Shown: in pieces, positions 27,113-36,627 of the stretch
How the letters are laid out: each line of letters opens with the position of its first letter
Position numbering within the stretch: position 1 is the stretch's first letter
Made by a program: the position numbers and the translations under genes
Notes under the pieces: generated by a model
What the model was told of the DNA's origin: nothing
The model's input: the letters and a program-made list of their open reading frames with translations, nothing else
Databases searched by the model: none
Assembly: GCA_017854855.1 (NCBI GenBank)
Contig: JAFMGZ010000003.1
Span: forward strand, 1 to 64,000
Length of the DNA stretch: 64,000 nucleotides
Reading direction: 5' to 3'
From: Sulfitobacter sp.
GTDB taxonomy: Bacteria; Pseudomonadota; Alphaproteobacteria; Rhodobacterales; Rhodobacteraceae

Positions 27113-27904
27113 TCAGGCGATGGCGGCAACCGCGCGCTTGGTCATCACGGCACATAGATGCGCCCGGTAGGCACCCGTCCCATGCAGATCGCTGATCATA
27201 TCCGTGTCATCCAGGCTCATTCCCGCCAGCGCATCAGCCGCGAAATTCGCCCCCAATGCGGCTTCCGCCTCGGACCAGCGGAACACACCGTTATTGGATG
27301 CCCCCGTGATCGCCACGCGCACCCCATCCGCCGTCCGGGCCACAAAGGCCGCGACCAGCGGGAACCGCGATGCCGGCTGCAGGATCTTCTCGTAATGCGC
27401 GGCTGTCGGGATCGGGAATTTCACTTCCGTCACGATCTCACCCTCTTCCAGCGCGGTATCGAACATGCCCTGGAAATAATCATCCGCCGCAATCTCGCGG
27501 GTGTTGGTGACAATCGTCGCCCCACTGCCAAGCGCACCTGCCGGATAGCAGGCCGAAGGATCATTATTGGCCAGTGACCCGCCAATGGTCCCACGGTTGC
27601 GCACCGCCGGATCACCAATCCGCGCCGCCAAAGAGGCCAGCGCCGGATAATGCGCCGCAGCCTCTGCCGCGACGGTCGCATGGGTTGTGGCCCCGCCGAT
27701 GCACAGACGCCCGGCATCATCCAGACAAACACCCTTCATCTCGTCAATGCCACCCAGCGACACCAGAACCGAAGGTGCAGCCAGACGTGCCTTCAAAGTC
27801 GGGATCAATGTCTGTCCCCCACTCATCGGCTGCGCTTCCTCACGCCCCAAGGCCTTGACCGCATCTGCAATCGTGCTGGGACGTTCCACGTCGAAATTAT
27901 ACAT
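27113..27904 (-). CDS. coxM: Molybdenum hydroxylase FAD subunit, CoxM-like
   Basis: The medium subunit of a CO-dehydrogenase-type molybdenum hydroxylase; 263 residues. It binds FAD through an N-terminal FAD-binding domain with GGQTLIPTLK near residue 35 and TIGGSLANNDPSACYPAG near residue 105. It accepts electrons from the Fe-S subunit and passes them to the respiratory chain. GGGAAGGAAAG lies before the start. It is the last of the coxS-coxL-coxM order, which is the arrangement seen in form II operons (form I is M-S-L). Confidence 0.93.
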   Translation of the reverse strand: MYNFDVERPSTIADAVKALGREEAQPMSGGQTLIPTLKARLAAPSVLVSLGGIDEMKGVCLDDAGRLCIGGATTHATVAAEAAAHYPALASLAARIGDPAVRNRGTIGGSLANNDPSACYPAGALGSGATIVTNTREIAADDYFQGMFDTALEEGEIVTEVKFPIPTAAHYEKILQPASRFPLVAAFVARTADGVRVAITGASNNGVFRWSEAEAALGANFAADALAGMSLDDTDMISDLHGTGAYRAHLCAVMTKRAVAAIA

Positions 27905-28016
27905 TTTCTTTCCTTCCCGAAGTGCGGCGACCCAGATCCAGGTGCACCCCCTCCTTCATCTTGCCAATAAACTCCGGGGTCCGGGGCAGCGCCCCGAAAT
28001 CCCCGGACCTCTCAGA

Positions 28017-30380
28017 TCATCCGTTCATCGCAGCCCAGACACGCGACGGCGATACGGGCATATCAATATGCTTCACATCCTTGCCGCCCGACCGCATCGC
28101 ATCGATCACCGCATTCACCACCGCCGGCGGCGATCCGATCGCCCCCGCCTCGCCACAGCCCTTCACACCCAGAGGGTTGTGCGTACAGGGCGTCTGGCAC
28201 GAATGGTCCACATCATAGAAAGGCAGATCCACAGCCCGCGGCATCGCGTAATCCATATAGGACGCGCTCAACAGCTGGCCATCGCTGTCATAGGCACAAT
28301 TCTCAAGCAGCGCCTGCCCGATCCCCTGTGCCAGACCACCATGAACCTGACCGGTGACAATCATCGGGTTGATGATATTGCCAAAGTCATCCGCCGCCGA
28401 GAAACGCTCGATCGTGACCTGACCTGTCTCGGGGTCCAGTTCGACTTCGCAGGCATAGGCCCCGGAGGGATAGGTAAAGTTGGACGGATCATAAAAGGCC
28501 GTCTCTTCCAGACCCGGCTCGATGTCTTCCAGCGGATAGTTATGCGGCACATAGGCCGCCAGGGTCACCTCGCCCCAGGCCACGGATTTATCCGTACCTG
28601 CCACGCTAAAGGCACCATCCTTGAGCTCGATGTCACCCTCTGACGCTTCCAGCAGGTGGCTGGCGATCTTCTTGGCCTTGGCGATGATCTTCTCGGTGGC
28701 CCGCACCATGGCAGATCCGCCCACCGCGATGGAACGCGACCCATAGGTCCCCATGCCCATCGGCGTCCGGGCGGTGTCCCCATGGACGATCTCGATCATG
28801 TTTTCGTCAATGCCGATCATCTCGGCCACCACTTGCGCGAATGAGGTCTCATGCCCCTGCCCGTGGCTGTGCGATCCGGTCATCACCACCAGACCACCGG
28901 TGGCGTTCACCCGTACGGTCGCGGATTCGTACAGGCCCGCACGCGCACCCAACTGCCCCACCAGGTTCGACGGCGCGATGCCGCAGGCCTCGATATAGCA
29001 GTTCACCCCAAAGCCGCGCAGCTTGCCCTTGGCCTCAGATGCCTTGCGCCGCGCTGCGAAACCCGCGATGTCGGCCATCTCTTCCAGCTTGTCCATGGTC
29101 GCGATGTAATCACCGGTGTCATATTCCACCGCCACAGGCGTGGCATAGGGGAATTCGGTGATAAAGTTCTGACGCCGCAGGGCAATCGGATCAACACCCA
29201 GCTCATGGGCGGCCATATCAATCAACCGCTCCAGCTGATAGGTCGCCTCGGGGCGGCCCGCGCCGCGATAGGCATCAACCGGCACCGTATTGGTAAACAC
29301 CGCCTTGACGTTCACATAGATCAGCGGAGTCTTATAATTGCCCGCCATCAGCGTGCCATGCAGCCATGTGGGAACCGAGGGCGCGAATGTCGACAGATAG
29401 GCCCCCATATTGGCATAGGTATCCGTGCGCAGCGCGGTAAAGTTGTTATCCGCATCCAGCGCCAGTTCGATCTTGGTCACATGGTCCCGGCCATGAGCAT
29501 CCGAGATGAACGCCTCAGAGCGGGTCGAGGTCCATTTGACCGGACGGTTACAGGCCTTGGCGGCAAAGGTGCAGAACGCCTCTTCCTGGTAGTGGAAGAT
29601 CTTCGTGCCAAAACCGCCCCCCACATCAGGGGCCACAACCCGCAGCTTGTGCTCTGGAATGCCCAGAACGAATGCGCCCATCAACAGGCGGATCACATGG
29701 GGGTTTTGCGACGTGGTATAAAGCGTGTGATCCCCGCCGGAACGGTCATAATCACCCACCGCCACGCGTGGCTCCATCGGGTTGGCGACCAGACGGTTGT
29801 TGGTCAGCTCAAGCGTGGTAACATGGGCCGCATTCTTGAAGGCCTCATCGACAGCCCCCTTGTTTTCCTCAACGAAACCCCAATCATAGCACAGGTTGGA
29901 GGTCAGATCGTCATGCACCTTGGGCGCGCCATCCTTGACGGCTTCTTTCATGTCGACAACAGCCGGCAGATGCTCAATGTCCAGCACGATCGCCTCGGCC
30001 GCATCCCGCGCCTCTGCCAGCGTTTCCGCAACAACAGCGGCAATCGGCTCGCCTACGTGACGGACCTTGCCGCGCGCCAGCACCGGGTGGCCCGGCTCTT
30101 GCATGGGTTGGCCGTGTTTGTCGGTGACCTGCCAGCCGCAGGGCATGCCGCCCACCGCTTCGAAATCAGCCCCGGTAAAGATTTTCACCACCCCCGGCAT
30201 GCCTTCGGCAGCCGATGTATCCACTGATTTCAGAATGCCATGCGCGATATCAGAGCGCAGGAAATGCACATAGGCCTGTCCGCGCAAATTGATATCATCG
30301 GTGTATTTTCCGTTTCCGGTCAAGAACCGGACGTCTTCGCGCCGCTTGCTGCTGGCACCAATTCCGCCATCTTTTGGCAT
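28017..30380 (-). CDS. coxL: Form II CO-dehydrogenase-like molybdenum subunit, CoxL
   Basis: The large catalytic subunit carrying the molybdopterin cofactor; 787 residues. The active-site motif near residue 368 reads AYRGAGRPEA, the signature of form II ('putative CODH') enzymes, not the AYXCSFR of true form I CO dehydrogenase; the copper-binding cysteine is therefore absent. The catalytic Glu sits in GCGEAGAIGSPP near residue 742. VAPDVGGGFGTKIFHYQEE and GQGHETSFAQVVAE are cofactor-binding motifs. GGGAGGAAATAAC precedes the start. Form II enzymes may oxidise CO poorly or use aldehydes or other substrates, so the physiological reaction is open. Confidence 0.94.
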   Translation of the reverse strand: MPKDGGIGASSKRREDVRFLTGNGKYTDDINLRGQAYVHFLRSDIAHGILKSVDTSAAEGMPGVVKIFTGADFEAVGGMPCGWQVTDKHGQPMQEPGHPVLARGKVRHVGEPIAAVVAETLAEARDAAEAIVLDIEHLPAVVDMKEAVKDGAPKVHDDLTSNLCYDWGFVEENKGAVDEAFKNAAHVTTLELTNNRLVANPMEPRVAVGDYDRSGGDHTLYTTSQNPHVIRLLMGAFVLGIPEHKLRVVAPDVGGGFGTKIFHYQEEAFCTFAAKACNRPVKWTSTRSEAFISDAHGRDHVTKIELALDADNNFTALRTDTYANMGAYLSTFAPSVPTWLHGTLMAGNYKTPLIYVNVKAVFTNTVPVDAYRGAGRPEATYQLERLIDMAAHELGVDPIALRRQNFITEFPYATPVAVEYDTGDYIATMDKLEEMADIAGFAARRKASEAKGKLRGFGVNCYIEACGIAPSNLVGQLGARAGLYESATVRVNATGGLVVMTGSHSHGQGHETSFAQVVAEMIGIDENMIEIVHGDTARTPMGMGTYGSRSIAVGGSAMVRATEKIIAKAKKIASHLLEASEGDIELKDGAFSVAGTDKSVAWGEVTLAAYVPHNYPLEDIEPGLEETAFYDPSNFTYPSGAYACEVELDPETGQVTIERFSAADDFGNIINPMIVTGQVHGGLAQGIGQALLENCAYDSDGQLLSASYMDYAMPRAVDLPFYDVDHSCQTPCTHNPLGVKGCGEAGAIGSPPAVVNAVIDAMRSGGKDVKHIDMPVSPSRVWAAMNG

Positions 30381-30486
30381 GTTATTTCCTCCCTAGCTGG
30401 TACAGTGATGCTGCACCATTCACCTGCGGCTTTTCGGGAAAACACACCTCCCGTGTGCCCCGCCCGCATGGTATTGGTTAATCGGT

Positions 30487-30972
<486 letters not shown>

Positions 30973-31199
30973 ATTTTCCTCCCGGGGGTTATCAATTGGG
31001 TTGAGTTAAACATGCGCAAGCCCAGTTGAGAACTGAAAAATTCAACGGCCCCGGAAATAAGCCACTTCTTGACATGGATCAGGCGTCAAATGCGGACTAA
31101 GCATTTGTTATACAGTGCTTAAATACGCCATTGCCGGTGCGCGGTTTTTCCATCGCGCCATAGGCACTATAATACACATCGCGATTTTGCCGCTCCGGA
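30973..31199. other. Leader between the molybdopterin-binding gene and coxS
   Basis: About 227 bases without a gene, with AT-rich stretches and no clear inverted repeat. It is long enough to hold a separate coxSLM promoter, so the cox genes may be transcribed independently of xdhC. Confidence 0.35.
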
Positions 31200-32198
31200 T
31201 CATGATGGCCTGCGCCCGCGCCGGGGCTGGGGCCGTGTCGGGATCTCCTTGAGCAATCCGCCCACACCCATCCCCGCAATATCGGCCGAACTGACATCGA
31301 TGCCGCAGATCACCCGCGACAGCACCCAATCTGCCCCATTCAGCGCCGGTGCGCGCGCGCATCCCGGCAGGCCGATCACCGGGCGGCCTGCAATATCGCC
31401 CAGAAACAACAGGTTGCCGGGATCGACCGGCATGCCAAACCGCGCCACGGTGCCGCCTGCCGCCCGCACCGCCGACGGGGCCACATCCTCAGGATCAGAG
31501 GTGGCAGAGCCCGTCAGGATCAAGACCAGATCCTCGGTGGCCGCCAGCAGCGCCGAACGCAGCTCTGCCGTACGGTGCGGCACCATCACCACCGCAGACA
31601 GCGTCACATCCAATGCCGCCAGACGGTCCGCAATGGCCTCTTTGCCCTTGTCACCCACGCCGCCCGGTATCTGCGTCACGATCAGCCGCGCGGTGGCCAT
31701 CCTTGGTGGGCAAAAATCAACCGCCCCCCCGCCTGCCGCCTGCACCGCGCGCGCCAGCGCTGCGCCCGACACCCCGTAGGAAATGATCTTGATCGTCGCG
31801 ATCATGCCGCCTGCGGCCATCTGCTGCCAGGGCGGGACGGTGGCGATGGTGATCATCGGATCAACCGCATTGATCGCCTCCAGCGCCGCCACATCCAGAC
31901 GCACCACACCCGGCCCCTGCGCCAAAAGGTTCACGCGCCCGGTAAAGGGCTCGGTCAGCCGCACGCCCGCCGCAGACCCCAGCACCGCCTGTGCCAAATC
32001 CGCCGCGGCTGCATCCTCGCCCACATCACCGGCATCCAGCCGTGCCACGATGACCTCCTCCAGCCCGGCCTGCGCCAATGCGTCAATGTCCTGCGCGCTC
32101 AGCACACGGCCCTTGCGCAGCCGTCCGCCGGGCACAGCCACCGAATGGGCCAGAACCGCACCGGTCGCCTGCGCCAGACGGCAGGGCCCGAATTTCAC
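31200..32198 (-). CDS. Molybdopterin-binding (MoaB/MoeA-like) protein of the cox operon
   Basis: A 332-residue protein with a MoCF-biosynthesis/molybdopterin-binding domain in its C-terminal half (TAELRSALLAATEDLVLILTGSATSDPEDVAPSAVRAAGGTVARFGMPVDPGNLLFLGDIAGRPVIGLPGCARAPALNGADWVL). The N-terminal half (LAHSVAVPGGRLRKGRVLSAQDIDALAQAGLEEVIVARL) matches the same group. Homologues lie beside molybdenum hydroxylase operons and are thought to help make or insert the cofactor. In some species it is fused to a nucleotidyltransferase (MocA-type); here that domain is absent. It overlaps xdhC by four bases. Confidence 0.85.
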   Translation of the reverse strand: MKFGPCRLAQATGAVLAHSVAVPGGRLRKGRVLSAQDIDALAQAGLEEVIVARLDAGDVGEDAAAADLAQAVLGSAAGVRLTEPFTGRVNLLAQGPGVVRLDVAALEAINAVDPMITIATVPPWQQMAAGGMIATIKIISYGVSGAALARAVQAAGGGAVDFCPPRMATARLIVTQIPGGVGDKGKEAIADRLAALDVTLSAVVMVPHRTAELRSALLAATEDLVLILTGSATSDPEDVAPSAVRAAGGTVARFGMPVDPGNLLFLGDIAGRPVIGLPGCARAPALNGADWVLSRVICGIDVSSADIAGMGVGGLLKEIPTRPQPRRGRRPS

Positions 32199-33160
32199 GG
32201 CTGCCTCAGGGTCTGGATCATCTCGCCCAGGATCGACACGGCAATCTCTGCCGGGCCCGACGCGCCGATGTTCAGCCCGACAGGTCCGTGGATCCGCGCG
32301 ATATCGGCCGCAGTGAAGCCGGCCTCCTGCAGCCGTGCCACCCGCGACGCATGTGTCCGCGAACTTCCCAGCGCGCCGATATAAAAGGCAGCAGAGCGCA
32401 GCGCGATATGCAAGGCAGGATCATCCAGCTTGGGATCATGGGTCAGCAAGACAACGGCACAGCGGGCATCCAGCCCGATCCCCTCCAATGCCTCATCGGG
32501 AAATTCATTGACCACTTTGGCACCGGGAAACCGCGCCTGCGCGCCAAAGGCCTCGCGCGGGTCCACCACAACCGGGTCAAAGCCCACAGCTGCGGCCATG
32601 CCCACCAGCGTCTGGGCAATATGCACACCGCCCACCACGATCAGCCGCAGCGGCGGATTATGCACCGCCACAAAGCGCGCGCCATCCTCACTCAACCCCG
32701 ACCGGTCCTTGCGAAACCGCTCCACATGGCCCTCGCGCACCAACCGGCGGCTTGAGCCGTCCAGTGCCACCTCATAGGCCACGGCGATCCGCCCGGCCCG
32801 CGCCTGCACCAACTCGCGCAGCATCTCGACCGGCATGCCCCCCGCCCCCACAGGCTCCACCATTATTCTTATGGTGCCGCCACAGGCCAGACCGACCGCA
32901 AAGGCATCGCCATCACTGACCCCGTATTCCAGGATCCGCGTGCCGCCCGTCTCCAGCACCTCCAGCGCCTCCAGCACCACGGCCCCTTCCACACAGCCGC
33001 CCGACACCGACCCCTCCATGGCCCCCGTGCCCGACACCACCAATTGCGCCCCGACCCGGCGCGGTGCCGACCCCCAGGTCTCGATGACGGTGGCCAATAC
33101 CGCCCCCTGTCCGGCCTCGACCCAGGCCAAAGCCTGTTCTGGTGCGTTCTCGTGCTGCAT
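32195..33160 (-). CDS. XdhC/CoxI-family cofactor maturation protein
   Basis: A 321-residue XdhC family protein: N-terminal XdhC domain (VLATVIETWGSAPRRVGAQLVVSGTGAMEGSVSGGCVEGAV) and C-terminal Rossmann domain (RLIVVGGVHIAQTLVGMAAAVGFDPVVVDPREAFG). XdhC proteins bind Moco, protect it and help with sulfuration and insertion into xanthine dehydrogenase-type enzymes. A GGGAGGGCG ribosome-binding site lies before the ATG. It is the first gene of a five-gene cluster ending in coxSLM, so its client is probably that enzyme. coxD/E/F-type maturation genes needed for the CuMo site are absent. Confidence 0.9.
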   Translation of the reverse strand: MQHENAPEQALAWVEAGQGAVLATVIETWGSAPRRVGAQLVVSGTGAMEGSVSGGCVEGAVVLEALEVLETGGTRILEYGVSDGDAFAVGLACGGTIRIMVEPVGAGGMPVEMLRELVQARAGRIAVAYEVALDGSSRRLVREGHVERFRKDRSGLSEDGARFVAVHNPPLRLIVVGGVHIAQTLVGMAAAVGFDPVVVDPREAFGAQARFPGAKVVNEFPDEALEGIGLDARCAVVLLTHDPKLDDPALHIALRSAAFYIGALGSSRTHASRVARLQEAGFTAADIARIHGPVGLNIGASGPAEIAVSILGEMIQTLRQP

Positions 33161-33512
33161 ATCGCCCTCCCTTGCCGTCCTGTGGTCCGGAGCCGCCTTT
33201 GCGTGGGCCTGCCGGGCCGGGGCGATGGCCGGAGGTCAAGACAAATCGCCGAGGGGCCCCTTGCAAAGGGGATACGGCTATTTGCCTTGAGCGCCGGACA
33301 GCACTCTGGCACGACAGGGTCTCGCAAAGGCGGCTGCGGACCTTGTGGGACGGTGGGCCAGAAGCGGCCCTTCTGTTCATATATGTAATGCGCGGGGCAC
33401 CCGCGCTCAATCAGATAACGCCCGCGCCAAAGAATACACAGCGATTGCTTGCACAGCGCCCGCCCCCCCACTACATCTAACCACGACATCAAAGTTACCG
33501 GAGCACCCCTTT
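33161..33512. other. Intergenic region with long imperfect inverted repeat
   Basis: About 350 bases between divergent xdhC and the bolA-like gene without a supported gene. It is dominated by a GC-rich segment flanked by related inverted arms (33175-33203 and 33323-33353). A smaller hairpin (GGGGCCCC and CCCCTTGCAAAGGGG) lies near 33253-33271. Confidence 0.5.
33175..33353. repeat. Imperfect inverted repeat pair, possible dispersed element
   Basis: The left arm ends in AGCCGCCTTTGCG and the right arm begins with its exact complement CGCAAAGGCGGCT; both extend outward through GGTCCG and CCGTCC with three to five mismatched bases, giving about 25 matching positions per 30. The arms are 119 bases apart. 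This could be a small non-autonomous element or a promoter structure. Confidence 0.5.
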
Positions 33513-33749
33513 ATGCCCATGCAAGCCCATGAAATCGAAGAGCTGATCCGCGCTTCGTTTCCAGACGCCGAAATCACCGTCCAAGGCAATGACGGTGTTC
33601 ATATGTCGGCGATGGTGGTTGATGCCTCCTTCAAGGGCATGAACCGCGTCCAGCAACAGCGTGCGGTCTATGCCGCACTTAAAGGCAAGATGGACGGCTC
33701 CAATGGTGAGCTGCACGCGCTTGCCCTGACCACCAAGGCCCCGGATTAA
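33513..33749 (+). CDS. BolA-family protein
   Basis: A 78-residue BolA/YrbA-type protein (HEIEELIRASFPDAEITVQGNDGVHMSAMVVDASFKGMNRVQQQRAVYAALKGKM) with the conserved His in VHMSAMVV. BolA proteins form [2Fe-2S] complexes with monothiol glutaredoxins. The gene for such a glutaredoxin lies 340 bases downstream, a classic pairing. The start ATG 33513 has CGGAG upstream. Likely role: iron-sulfur trafficking and iron sensing. Confidence 0.93.
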   Translation: MPMQAHEIEELIRASFPDAEITVQGNDGVHMSAMVVDASFKGMNRVQQQRAVYAALKGKMDGSNGELHALALTTKAPD

Positions 33750-33753
33750 GCTG

Positions 33754-34077
33754 ATGTGGCCTTGGGTATTGGCAGTTGTGGGCGGTGTGGTGGTGCTGAT
33801 CGGTGCCGCGCAATACCGTGCCGGACGCGGGGTCTATACCCCGCTCACCCGCCGCCAACCGCCCCGGACCGCGCGCAAGGTGCCCCTGGGCATGGAGGCG
33901 CTGGACCTCGAAGGGGTGGCACGCACCACAAGGCGCAACGAAAGCCTTGAGCGGGGCCAGACCAACTGGCTGCGGCGCTCGGGCTATTTTGGCCGTTCTG
34001 ACACGGATGTCCCCGCCCTGTCCGATGATGAAACCTATGCTGCGCGTTATTATGACGCCTTCCACAAAGACAAATGA
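33754..34077 (+). CDS. Small membrane protein between bolA and grxD
   Basis: A 107-residue protein with one N-terminal transmembrane helix ([21 protein letters not shown]) and a charged Arg-rich soluble part ([51 protein letters not shown]). I do not recognise a named family. It starts four bases after the bolA-like stop and ends 13 bases before the glutaredoxin gene, so it is part of the same operon and may serve the same Fe-S process; that is inference. Confidence 0.75.
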   Translation: MWPWVLAVVGGVVVLIGAAQYRAGRGVYTPLTRRQPPRTARKVPLGMEALDLEGVARTTRRNESLERGQTNWLRRSGYFGRSDTDVPALSDDETYAARYYDAFHKDK

Positions 34078-34090
34078 CAAGGAAACCACA

Positions 34091-34453
34091 ATGAGCGATG
34101 CTTCAACCCGTATCCAGGACACGATCACCAATAATGCCGTCGTGCTTTTCATGAAAGGCACCAAGGAAATGCCGCAATGCGGTTTTTCCTCGCGCGTGGC
34201 GGGCGTGCTGAATTACATGGGCGTCGATTATTCCGACGTGAATGTGCTGGCCGACGAGGAAATCCGCCAGGGCATCAAGGATTTTTCCGACTGGCCCACC
34301 ATCCCGCAGCTCTACGTCAAGGGCGAATTCGTGGGGGGCTGTGATATCATCACCGAAATGACCCTGTCGGGTGAGCTGGACACCTTGTTTGAACAAAGCG
34401 GCGTCACCTATGACAAGGACGCGGCGGACAAAATCCGCGAAGCCAACGGATAA
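34091..34453 (+). CDS. grxD: Monothiol glutaredoxin, Grx4 type
   Basis: A 120-residue monothiol glutaredoxin with the CGFS active site ([19 protein letters not shown], Cys near residue 29) and the glutathione-binding [19 protein letters not shown]. It coordinates a glutathione-ligated [2Fe-2S] cluster and pairs with BolA. AAGGAAACCACA lies before the start. A 10-bp hairpin just after the gene (34509-34537) is likely its terminator. Confidence 0.95.
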   Translation: MSDASTRIQDTITNNAVVLFMKGTKEMPQCGFSSRVAGVLNYMGVDYSDVNVLADEEIRQGIKDFSDWPTIPQLYVKGEFVGGCDIITEMTLSGELDTLFEQSGVTYDKDAADKIREANG

Positions 34454-34508
34454 GTCACCCAAAGGCCTGCCATCTTCGCGTTTTGCTTGCATAAATTGAT
34501 CGACCAAG

Positions 34509-34541
34509 TACCGTTCCGGTAGTTTAACGGAACGGTATTTT
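34509..34541 (+). terminator. Hairpin after grxD, overlapping the next gene's leader
   Basis: A 10-bp perfect stem TACCGTTCCG/CGGAACGGTA with a nine-base loop followed by TTTTC, then the ATG at 34543. It looks like a terminator for the grxD operon, yet it ends five bases before the next start codon, covering its ribosome-binding region. Confidence 0.75.
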
Positions 34542-34542
34542 C

Positions 34543-35241
34543 ATGTCTGATCTATACGACTATTTTTCGGGCCCCGCGACCTTTGTCCACCTGGCGACGC
34601 TTTGCTATGTCCTGGGGCTTCTGACACGGCATGAACTGCGGCTGCGCGGTTTCATTCTTGCCGGCACCCTTTGCTATATTCTGTACTACTTTTTCATCGC
34701 CGACACCCCTTTATGGGAGGCAATCATCGCCAGCCTGATTATTGGCTCCGCCAACCTGCCCGTCATCTTTCGCATTCTGCGCGAAAGATCGACCTCAGGC
34801 ATGTCGGAGGAAATGCTGATGCTCTACCGGTCATTCCCGAACTTCAATCCCGGCCAATTTCGCAAGATGATGGCGCGGGCAGACATCATCGAACAGGCAC
34901 AGGCCACGACCCTGCTGGAACAAGGGGTGGCACCCGAATACCTGTTTCTCACCGTCAGCGACGGGTTCAACATCGAAAAGGATGGCGCGACAGCGGAAAT
35001 CGGCCCGGGGAATTTTCTGGGCGAGGTGTCCTTTCTGCTGGGGGGCGGTGCCACGGCGACGGTCGTCGCGACACCGGGCAGCAAATATGTCCGCTGGCCG
35101 ACACAGGTCCTGCAACAGATGATGGAGGATGCCCCCCATATGTCCAATGCCATCACCGTGCTGCTGAGCAAGGACATCGCGCGCAAACTTGCCGTCAGCT
35201 TTCCCACAAGGCCCAAGGCCCTGCCGATGAATGTGACCTGA
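34543..35241 (+). CDS. Membrane protein with cyclic nucleotide-binding-like domain (Popeye-type layout)
   Basis: A 232-residue protein with three N-terminal hydrophobic segments (FVHLATLCYVLGLLT, FILAGTLCYILYYFFIA, AIIASLIIGSANLPVIF) followed by a beta-rich domain from about residue 105 to 215 resembling cNMP-binding folds: GNFLGEVSFLLGGGATATVVA corresponds to the phosphate-binding cassette. Three helices plus such a domain is the Popeye protein layout. The Arg of the classical PRxA motif is absent here, so nucleotide binding is uncertain. The start has no strong ribosome-binding site because of the hairpin just upstream. An amine oxidase gene begins four bases after its stop. Confidence 0.75.
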   Translation: MSDLYDYFSGPATFVHLATLCYVLGLLTRHELRLRGFILAGTLCYILYYFFIADTPLWEAIIASLIIGSANLPVIFRILRERSTSGMSEEMLMLYRSFPNFNPGQFRKMMARADIIEQAQATTLLEQGVAPEYLFLTVSDGFNIEKDGATAEIGPGNFLGEVSFLLGGGATATVVATPGSKYVRWPTQVLQQMMEDAPHMSNAITVLLSKDIARKLAVSFPTRPKALPMNVT

Positions 35242-35245
35242 TGCC

Positions 35246-36604
35246 ATGACCCGGACCAGACGCCAGTTGCTCGGCCTTGGCATCGCCAGTTTTCTGGGCA
35301 GCCTTGTGACAGGTACAGCCTCGGGCACCGCTCAGACAGCGGGCCGGGACCTCTCGGGGCGCAGGGTCATTGTCGTCGGGGCCGGTTTGGCCGGATTGGC
35401 CGCAGCCCAAGACCTGCGCGCCAGCGGTGCTGAGGTGGTGGTGTTTGAAGCAGGCAGCCGTGTCGGCGGCCGCATCCGCACGGACCGCTCCATGGGGGTG
35501 CCCGTTGAACATGGCGCGGCGTGGATCCACGGGCCGGGCGGGGGCAATCCCATCTCCGAACTGGCACGCAGCCAGGGTGCGCCGCGCTTTGAAACCGATG
35601 ACAACAGCCTGCAGGTCTTTGATGCCGCAGGCAATGAACTTGGCGATGCGGCCTATGCCCGGCTTGAGCGGATGTATGACGGATTGGCATATGGCATCGA
35701 AACGACGACAGCCGCCAATGATCCCCGCAGCCTGCACAGGGCCATGGCCGATCTTGACCCCGATCTGGTCGATACCCCCTTGGGGCGCTGGATGCTATCG
35801 GCCTATTTCGAATTCGACCTTGGCGCGGACCTCAGGCAGGTCTCTGCGGCCAATGCCTTTGAGGGGAATGGTTTTGCGGGCAATGACGTGATCTTGCCCG
35901 CAGGCTATGACCGGCTGCTGGCCCCTTTTATGGCCGGGCTTGATATCCGGCTTAACACCCCGGTGCGGCGCATCTCATATGCGCCATCAGGGGCAAACGT
36001 CGACGGAATGGCGGCCGATTTCGTGGTCTGCGCCGTGCCGCTGGGCGTGATGAAATCGGGTGCGATCACCTTTGATCCCCCCCTGCCCGCGCCGCTGCGC
36101 GATGCGGTGGCGCAGATCGGCTTTGGCACGGTCACCAAGATAGCCCTGAAGTTCGACAAGCCGTTCTGGCCCACCGACACCCAGTATTTCGGCATGATGA
36201 CCCAGCCGCAGGGGCGCTGGAACTATTGGCTGAACTACCGCCGTTTCAGTGATCACAATATTCTGCTGGGCTTCAGCTTTGGCAGCTATGCCGCGCAGGC
36301 CGACCGGATGCGCCCCTCCGAGATGACCCACGATGCGCTCAAGGTGCTCAGATCGGTTTGGGGCACTGCGGTCGCGCACCCCACACAGGTGCTGACCACC
36401 CATTGGTCACAGGATCCGCATTTCAAAGGGGCCTATTCCTTTCCCCAGACCGGGGGCACGATTGCGCAGTTCGACCGCTTTGCCCAGCCGGTCGCGGGCC
36501 GCCTGTTCATGGCGGGCGAACATACGCTGTTTGATCATCACGGCACCACCCATGGTGCCTTGCTGTCAGGGCGGCGCGCGGCAAGGGCCATTGCCCAAGC
36601 CTAG
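35246..36604 (+). CDS. Flavin amine oxidase with probable Tat signal
   Basis: A 452-residue FAD-dependent amine oxidase (monoamine/polyamine oxidase fold). The N-terminus MTRTRRQLLGLGIASFLGSLVTG has a twin-arginine-like RR motif and hydrophobic core, suggesting Tat export. The dinucleotide-binding fold is VIVVGAGLAGLAAAQDLRASGAEVVVFEAGSRVGGRIRTD; the C-terminus has GGTIAQFDRFAQPVAGRLFMAGEHTLFDHHGTTHGALLSGRRAA. It oxidises an amine or polyamine to an aldehyde; the substrate is unknown. It starts four bases after the previous gene, so the pair is an operon. Confidence 0.9.
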   Translation: MTRTRRQLLGLGIASFLGSLVTGTASGTAQTAGRDLSGRRVIVVGAGLAGLAAAQDLRASGAEVVVFEAGSRVGGRIRTDRSMGVPVEHGAAWIHGPGGGNPISELARSQGAPRFETDDNSLQVFDAAGNELGDAAYARLERMYDGLAYGIETTTAANDPRSLHRAMADLDPDLVDTPLGRWMLSAYFEFDLGADLRQVSAANAFEGNGFAGNDVILPAGYDRLLAPFMAGLDIRLNTPVRRISYAPSGANVDGMAADFVVCAVPLGVMKSGAITFDPPLPAPLRDAVAQIGFGTVTKIALKFDKPFWPTDTQYFGMMTQPQGRWNYWLNYRRFSDHNILLGFSFGSYAAQADRMRPSEMTHDALKVLRSVWGTAVAHPTQVLTTHWSQDPHFKGAYSFPQTGGTIAQFDRFAQPVAGRLFMAGEHTLFDHHGTTHGALLSGRRAARAIAQA

Positions 36605-36627
36605 CAGCTGTCTCCCCCGCTCAGACG

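Noticed and set aside
36605-36627. 6S RNA downstream of zapA
   Set aside because: Only 23 bases lie between zapA and the convergent amine oxidase gene, too few for 6S RNA.
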